A stretch of 10,541 bases of DNA from JACQAI01 sp035507915 (GTDB taxonomy: Bacteria; Pseudomonadota; Alphaproteobacteria; Elsterales; Elsteraceae), in contig DATJNS010000225.1 in assembly GCA_035507915.1 (NCBI GenBank), positions 1 to 10,541 on the forward strand, in the 5' to 3' direction. Position 1 is the first letter of the stretch, and the number at the start of each line of letters is the position of its first letter. This document shows positions 6,557 through 10,541 of this stretch, piece by piece. The translations under genes were made by a program, and so were the position numbers. A model generated the notes under the pieces. It was not told the origin of the DNA, did not search any database, and was given only the letters and a program-made list of their open reading frames with translations.

Positions 6557-6916
6557 TCAGAGCTTGGTGGCGGCCAGCAGGCGCTCGACCTCGCCGATCA
6601 TCTCGTTGATCCGGAACGGCTTGCGCAGGTAGCGCAGGCCGAGCGCATCGAGGTCGAGCATCGATTGGGGGAAACCGGTCACGATCAGGGTCTTGAAGCC
6701 GCGCGCCGACCAGCGCACGGCCTTGGCGAGCCCCGACCCGTCGGGCAGCACCGCGTCCACGATCAAGGCATCGTACATGCGCTCGGCAAGGCGGGCTTCG
6801 GCGTTGGTCAGCGTGGCGGCGCAGTCCACGCCGTAGCCCGCCCGCTCCAGCACGGCGGACATCAGCGCCCGAACATCGGGGTCGTCCTCAACGACGAGCA
6901 GTCTCGGAGCCCCCAT
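6557..6916 (-). CDS. Stand-alone response regulator receiver (CheY-like)
   Basis: A 119-residue single receiver domain with no output domain. All signature positions are present: the acidic pocket Glu10-Asp11-Asp12 in VVEDDPD, the phospho-acceptor Asp54 in LIVDAVLPDGSG, Thr80 in LIVTGF and Lys99 in RKPFR. It should therefore be phosphorylated by a histidine kinase. No kinase gene lies in the window, so its partner is unknown. Such proteins act as phosphate relays or by binding a target protein. The start at 6916 (MGAPRLLVVEDD) fits the domain exactly. An open extension to 7153 is Arg-rich and unlike the family. No good Shine-Dalgarno is seen before the ATG. The 224 bp between this start and the next gene hold no convincing promoter. 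Confidence 0.9.
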   Translation of the reverse strand: MGAPRLLVVEDDPDVRALMSAVLERAGYGVDCAATLTNAEARLAERMYDALIVDAVLPDGSGLAKAVRWSARGFKTLIVTGFPQSMLDLDALGLRYLRKPFRINEMIGEVERLLAATKL

Positions 6917-7140
6917 TTGATCGCAACGACGGTCGATGGGGCGAGTTCGCGGCCTTTGACGCGGCGCCGAGATCGCGCGTGTCGTCCGCGGGCCGCCGCG
7001 CGCGCGGTCGATACGAGTTTCCGAGAAATTCGGCCGGAAGCGGCGCGACGACCTGCGGGCGGATGCCGCGCGACCGTAGGTCATGGGGCCTAGTCCGCTT
7101 GGATGTTGTGGTGCCTCGATATCGGGCCGTATGGTTGCCG

Positions 7141-7335
7141 GTGGACGAGACACCCGATCAGCGGCGTGTCCGGCAGTGGCGCCAGAAGGCCGAAGAGTGC
7201 CGGACGGTGGGCGATCAGATGACCGATGCCACCGCTCGCGCCTCGCTCCACCGGATGGCGGACAGCTACGACAATCGCGCCAACGCGCTGGAAGGACGCT
7301 CGAGGTTCCGGCAAGGTCCGGAGAAGACCGGCTGA
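7141..7335 (+). CDS. Small AEECR-type hypothetical protein
   Basis: A 64-residue, highly charged protein beginning VDETPDQRRVRQWRQ if the GTG at 7141 is used. The core QKAEECRTVGDQM (15-27) followed by ARASLHRMADSYDNRANALE (32-51) resembles a family of short alphaproteobacterial proteins with the pattern KAEECR-x-LAEQ-x-TDP...R-x-LADxYExLA. These are predicted to be two short amphipathic helices and have no established function. The start is uncertain: TTG at 7135 and GTG at 7108 or 7111 are in frame, and there is no clear Shine-Dalgarno. No signal peptide or membrane segment is present. It is divergent from the receiver gene and converges on the radical SAM gene with a 22-bp gap. Confidence 0.65.
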   Translation: MDETPDQRRVRQWRQKAEECRTVGDQMTDATARASLHRMADSYDNRANALEGRSRFRQGPEKTG

Positions 7336-7357
7336 GCCGCGCCGCGCGCCGACGGCA

Positions 7358-8305
7358 CTACGCGCCCAGGCCGACCCGATCGATCAGCGCCACGTTATGG
7401 CCCCAATAGCTGATGCCGCAGCCGAGGCATTCGGCGCACACCGCGCTCGACACCTTCTTGCTCAGGATCTCCTCGCGCGACAGCTCGAACAGCGATCCCA
7501 GCACCGCCGCCGGGTGTCGCAGCGGCAGCGACCCGCAGAGCAGCACCTCCGACGTGCTCGACAGCGTGAGGACGCCGCGCCATTGCGGGCACTCCCAGTC
7601 CTTCGGCTGGCGCGCGACCAGCGCGTCGACATAGTGGAGGAACAGCGAGCGCGACAGCGCCTGGAGGTCCGCGGCGGCCATCGTGCCCTGCAGGAACGCC
7701 TTCGCCTGGTCGTAGTCGGCGATGTAGGCGTAATAGGGCCTGAGGCTCACGCCGTGCGCCGCGCACCACCGGCGCGCCGCCGACAGCTCGTCGGTGTAGT
7801 TGAACTGGTAGGTGTGGAAGCTGAGATAGATCGGCTTCGCGTAGCCGTTCTCGCGCAGGCTCCGGATGCTCTCCTCCATGTTGGCGACCACGCGGTCGAA
7901 CCTCAGGCCGTGGATCTTGTCGTAGGACGCCTGGCTCCAGCCCGGCACGGAGAAGTACACGAACGCGAAACCGTCGGTCGGCACGCTGAAGCGCATCGCC
8001 TTCGAGGCGTTGGTCGCGATCGTGATGGCGAGCCTGCGCGCGTTGAGCTCGGCCACGATGCCGTTCAGATCGGGATGCAGGACGGGCTCGCCCCAATTAT
8101 ACAGCCCGACGGACGACACGCCGGGCACCGCGAAGCCGAGCTCCATCAGGCGATCCAGCGTGCGGGCGAAATCGCGCACCGACATCGCGGTGATGCGCTT
8201 GCCGAAATCCTCGCGTCCCGTCGTGCAGAACGGACATTTCGCGTTGCAGCCCCCGACGATGTCGATCAAGACCTCGGGGAACCCTTGAAACCTCGACCGA
8301 TCCAT
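7358..8305 (-). CDS. Radical SAM protein with reduced SPASM-like C-terminus
   Basis: A 315-residue protein. The radical SAM cluster motif CX3CX2C is Cys20, Cys24 and Cys27 in GGCNAKCPFC. The SAM-binding region follows as LYNWGEPVLHPDL (68-80), with the GEP variant of the GGE motif, and IATNAS (96-101). The C-terminal part holds Cys239 and Cys257 and then Cys290-x2-Cys293-x2-Cys296, a SPASM/Twitch-like pattern with enough cysteines for one auxiliary iron-sulfur cluster rather than the two of full SPASM proteins. These enzymes make a 5'-deoxyadenosyl radical to modify peptides, sugars or small molecules. No precursor peptide, glycosyltransferase or partner gene is evident nearby. Start taken at 8305 (MDRSRFQGFPEVLID), with a weak GCAGG 7 nt upstream; the frame is open to a TTG at 8422 but the extension has no family features. 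Confidence 0.9.
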   Translation of the reverse strand: MDRSRFQGFPEVLIDIVGGCNAKCPFCTTGREDFGKRITAMSVRDFARTLDRLMELGFAVPGVSSVGLYNWGEPVLHPDLNGIVAELNARRLAITIATNASKAMRFSVPTDGFAFVYFSVPGWSQASYDKIHGLRFDRVVANMEESIRSLRENGYAKPIYLSFHTYQFNYTDELSAARRWCAAHGVSLRPYYAYIADYDQAKAFLQGTMAAADLQALSRSLFLHYVDALVARQPKDWECPQWRGVLTLSSTSEVLLCGSLPLRHPAAVLGSLFELSREEILSKKVSSAVCAECLGCGISYWGHNVALIDRVGLGA

Positions 8306-8380
8306 GACGCGGCCTGCGGGCAACGACGGCGCGCCACGATAGCCGACGCGATCGACGGCCGTCCACCGCACCCCGCCGAA

Positions 8381-8409
8381 TTGGCAACCGCGCCGCGGCG
8401 CGGCATAGT
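8381..8409 (+). promoter_or_regulatory. Sigma-70-like promoter of the GFA-family gene
   Basis: TTGGCA at 8381-8386 (5 of 6 to TTGACA) and CATAGT at 8404-8409 (4 of 6 to TATAAT) are separated by the optimal 17 bp. Transcription would begin near 8416, giving a leader of about 27 nt before the ATG at 8443. The spacer contains the perfect palindrome GCGCCGCGGCGC (8390-8401), a possible operator. This is the best promoter match in the window; the assignment is by consensus only. Confidence 0.5.
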
Positions 8410-8442
8410 GTCGGCACGACAACCAGACGCGGGACGCGCGCC

Positions 8443-8844
8443 ATGATGGAGACCTACGAGGGCGGCTGCCATTGCGGACGCGTGCGCTTCCGCGTCGCGG
8501 TCGATCTCGCCGTGACCGAGATCGGCGAGTGCAACTGCTCGATGTGCGTCAAGAAGGGCATCCTGCACCTGGCGGTGCCGCGCGAGCGGCTCGAGATCCT
8601 GAGCGGCGCCGACGCGCTCACGACCTACACGTTCAACACCGGCACGGCCAAGCACACCTTCTGCCGCCACTGCGGCATCCACCCGTTCTACCATCCGCGC
8701 ACCGACCCCGAGAACTACAGCGTCAACGCGCGCTGCCTCGACGCCTACGACCCGGCGACCATGCGCCCCGGCCGCAGCTTCGACGGTCAGCATTGGGAAG
8801 CCGCCTTCGCGCGCCAGTCCGCCGCGCGCGCGGGCGAGCGCTAG
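8443..8844 (+). CDS. GFA family (CENP-V/Mss4-like) zinc protein
   Basis: A 133-residue protein with the full cysteine set of the glutathione-dependent formaldehyde-activating enzyme (GFA) family: CxC at Cys9/Cys11 in GGCHCGRVRF, CxCxxC at Cys30/Cys32/Cys35 in ECNCSMC, and CxxC at Cys74/Cys77 in FCRHCGIHPFY. These bind one structural and one catalytic-type zinc in the Mss4-like beta fold. The named activity, addition of glutathione to formaldehyde, was described for Gfa of Paracoccus but is doubtful for most family members, so the role here is open. The tandem ATGATG at 8443 allows a start at either codon; a weak GCGGGA lies 8 nt before the first. The gene is divergent from the radical SAM gene and appears to be a single-gene unit ending ahead of the second REP-like element. 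Confidence 0.92.
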   Translation: MMETYEGGCHCGRVRFRVAVDLAVTEIGECNCSMCVKKGILHLAVPRERLEILSGADALTTYTFNTGTAKHTFCRHCGIHPFYHPRTDPENYSVNARCLDAYDPATMRPGRSFDGQHWEAAFARQSAARAGER

Positions 8845-8883
8845 GACGCGATCACGTCGGGCTGAACGGTTCCAAACCAAGAC

Positions 8884-8972
8884 CGTCATGCCCGCGAAAG
8901 CGGGCATCCAGGAGTCACGCGCACCGACATCGTGCACGCAACTCCTGGATCCCCGCTTGCGCGGGGATGACG
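8884..8972 (-). repeat. REP-like inverted-repeat element, copy 2 (opposite orientation)
   Basis: An 89-bp element of the same type and length as the one at 362-450 but inverted: here the CGTCATGCCCGC arm comes first and the GCGGGGATGACG arm last. The hairpins are at 8888-8907 (stem ATGCCCGC/GCGGGCAT, loop GAAA) and 8949-8968 (stem ATCCCCGC/GCGGGGAT, loop TTGC). The arms continue as ATCCAGGAGT and ACTCCTGGAT, so the pairing between arms is better kept than in copy 1. It lies in the 208-bp gap between two convergent genes, where its hairpins could stop or protect transcripts from both sides. There is no poly-T tract, so it is not a textbook terminator. Confidence 0.9.
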
Positions 8973-9052
8973 AGGAGAGCGGCGATTTATTCGGTGCTGA
9001 TCATGCGCAATGACGGCTCGGTGCGGTTCCGCGCGGGCGGACCGCCGAAGCG

Positions 9053-10541
9053 TCAGCCGCCGCGGATGTCGGCGACGGCGCGCGCGATCGCGGACAGCTT
9101 CTGCTCGGCGATCGCGGCCGAGCAGATCGGGTTGTCGGCGAAGGTCGCGAAGCCGCAATCGGGATGCAGGATCACGCGGCCCGCGCCGAAGCGGCCGATC
9201 GCGCGGGCGATGCGCGCGCCGACGTCGGACGCCGCGTCGGGCTCGGCGCGCTTCTGGTCGACCACGCCGATGCCGATGCGCGCGTCGTCGGGCAGCGCGC
9301 GCAACAGGTCGAGCTCGCCGGCGCGCGGCGTGCACATCTCGAGCAGGTAGGCGCCGACCCGCATCGACCGCAGCGTGTCGAGCAGCGGCGCGTAGTCGCC
9401 GCTCAGCGCGACCGACTCGTCGGGCGTCCAGTTGCCGCGGCAGACGTGCAGCGCGATGCGCTCGCGCGGCAGGCCGTCGACCACGGCGTTGACCAGGTCG
9501 CGCGCGAAGCCGAGCTCGTGCGCCGGCCCCGCCGACTCCGAGAGCGCGCCGCACATGAAGCTGCGCTTGCTCTTGGTGCCGCCGAACACGACCTCGGACA
9601 GCACCGGCTCGTCGAGCTGGATCAGCGCCGCGCCGGTCTCGATCAGCTCGGCGAGCTCCTCGCGCAGCACGCGCACGATGTCCTCCGCCAGCGCCTCGCG
9701 GCTCGCGTAGGCGCGGTCGGAGATGCACTCCATCCACATGGTGCGGGTCAAGAGATAGGGCCCGGGCAGCGCGACCTTGACGGGCCGCGTCGTCACGCCG
9801 GCCGCGAAGTCGACCTCGTGCGCGACCAAGGGCCGGCTGCGCGCCAGGCGGCCGAACACCGCGGGGTGGCGCACGTCGCTCGCCGGCACGTCGAGCGCGC
9901 GCAGCTCGGCCTCGAACTCGGCCGGATCGTCGACCAGCGGCAGCAGGTCGGTCAGCGGGATGAGCTGGCAGTTGTCGAGCCGCGCGGCGACGAAGCTCGC
10001 GTAGCTGTCGCGGCGCTGCTCGCCGTCGGTCACGACGTCGACGCCGGCGCGCTCCTGCGCCGCGACGGCGAGCCGCACGGCGTCGTTGGCGGTCTCGTGG
10101 AAGCCGGCGTCGTCGAGCCGGCCCTCGACGTGGGCGTGCATCGCCTCGACCATCCAGCGCGGCCGCGGCCAGCTGCCGATGCCCATCACGGCGAGCGGCG
10201 GGATCGCCGGCGCGCCGCGCGGCGCGCGCGGCGGTGCCGCGGCGACGGCGGCGGGTTGCGCGGCGACGCCGGGCTTGGCGGCCGCGGGACTCGGCGCGGC
10301 CGCGCCGCGCTCGGCCAGCTTGCCCTTGCACACCAGGAAGCTGCGCTGGCGCCCGTCCTTGGTCCACGACACCAGGTCGTTGCCGGTCAGCCGGCACCAT
10401 GCCGGCAGGTCCTCGTCGACCGAGATCTCGGTCGAGCGGATCTCGAGCAGCTGGCCGCGCGCCATCGGGTCGATGTGCTTGCGGATCAGCAGCAGCAGGC
10501 CGTTGCCGCAGTCGAGGTCGCCGCCGTCGAAGCTGACGTCG
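9053..10541 (-). CDS. TusA-like domain fused to MetE-like zinc methyltransferase (cut by right edge)
   Basis: The frame runs from the TGA at 9053-9055 to the right edge with no stop, 495 residues visible; its start is outside. Residues are numbered from the Met at 10463-10465, which is internal. The upstream 25 residues plus 1-50 form a TusA/SirA-like domain: GGDLDCGNGLLLLIRK, then DPMARGQLLEI, STEISVDEDLPAWCRLTG and SFLVCKG. Residues 51-90 are an Ala/Pro-rich linker (10196-10315). Residues 91-470 match the catalytic domain of cobalamin-independent methionine synthase: MGIGSWPRP, TDGEQRRDS, LPGPYLL, LIQLDEPVLSE, then zinc ligands His340 and Cys342 (LHVCRGNW), Glu376 (LLEMC) and Cys437 (HPDCGF). 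The zinc site is intact, so a thiol alkyl transfer is likely, but whether the acceptor is homocysteine is unknown. TusA proteins carry persulfide sulfur; joining the two suggests sulfur chemistry on one chain. Confidence 0.88.
   Translation of the reverse strand, partial: DVSFDGGDLDCGNGLLLLIRKHIDPMARGQLLEIRSTEISVDEDLPAWCRLTGNDLVSWTKDGRQRSFLVCKGKLAERGAAAPSPAAAKPGVAAQPAAVAAAPPRAPRGAPAIPPLAVMGIGSWPRPRWMVEAMHAHVEGRLDDAGFHETANDAVRLAVAAQERAGVDVVTDGEQRRDSYASFVAARLDNCQLIPLTDLLPLVDDPAEFEAELRALDVPASDVRHPAVFGRLARSRPLVAHEVDFAAGVTTRPVKVALPGPYLLTRTMWMECISDRAYASREALAEDIVRVLREELAELIETGAALIQLDEPVLSEVVFGGTKSKRSFMCGALSESAGPAHELGFARDLVNAVVDGLPRERIALHVCRGNWTPDESVALSGDYAPLLDTLRSMRVGAYLLEMCTPRAGELDLLRALPDDARIGIGVVDQKRAEPDAASDVGARIARAIGRFGAGRVILHPDCGFATFADNPICSAAIAEQKLSAIARAVADIRGG

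Noticed and set aside
6917..7140. TTGACG at 6956-6961 as a promoter for the small protein gene
   Set aside because: No acceptable -10 element lies 16-18 bp downstream, and the distance to the gene is too long for a simple assignment.
7141..7335. The 64-aa protein as a precursor peptide for the adjacent radical SAM enzyme
   Set aside because: It is on the opposite strand in convergent arrangement, fits a widespread helical family found without radical SAM genes, and has no leader-core architecture or conserved core residues.
319..9008. A shared 12-mer CTGATCATGCGC near both REP copies (319-330 and 8997-9008)
   Set aside because: A 12-base match is expected by chance about once or more in 10 kb, and its orientation relative to the two REP copies is opposite, so it is not a target-site duplication.

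Overview
The window is very GC-rich (about 70% by eye). It has dense, GC-biased coding with GTG starts, and two 89-bp inverted-repeat elements of the CGTCATCCCCGC...GCGGGGATGACG type that are common in alphaproteobacterial genomes. Together with the gene content this suggests a chromosomal segment of a free-living alphaproteobacterium (Rhizobiales/Rhodospirillales-like). I do not claim a genus. I see no phage, transposase, CRISPR or RNA gene. Eleven protein-coding genes are supported, two of them cut by the window edges.

Left block (1-3944, + strand): the C-terminal end of a DUF2126 putative amidoligase; then, after a REP-like element, a circularly permuted ATP-grasp/alpha-E protein; then a transglutaminase-like cysteine protease whose start overlaps the ATP-grasp stop (ATGA). 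This is a predicted peptide or amide ligation and cleavage module known mainly from comparative genomics. Its substrate is unknown.

Middle block (3969-7335): a secreted metallo-beta-lactamase-fold hydrolase of the N-acyl-homoserine-lactonase-like group (-); divergent from it, an amidohydrolase (TIM-barrel) and a RibD-C/dihydrofolate-reductase-like oxidoreductase in a likely two-gene operon (+); a stand-alone CheY-like receiver (-); and a 64-aa protein of the small AEECR-type hypotheticals (+).

Right block (7358-10541): a radical SAM protein with a reduced SPASM-like C-terminus (-); a GFA/CENP-V-type zinc protein with a good sigma-70-like promoter (+); a second REP-like element in opposite orientation to the first; and the most unusual gene of the window, a TusA-like domain joined by an Ala/Pro-rich linker to a cobalamin-independent methionine-synthase (MetE C-domain) like zinc enzyme (-), running off the right edge.

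Strand changes seven times along the window. Apart from the left block and the amidohydrolase/reductase pair, the genes look like independent transcription units. Three convergent pairs are separated by only 21-24 bp. The best candidates for something under-described are the TusA-MetE fusion, the ATP-grasp/transglutaminase module with a repeat inserted in its operon, and the orphan radical SAM enzyme.
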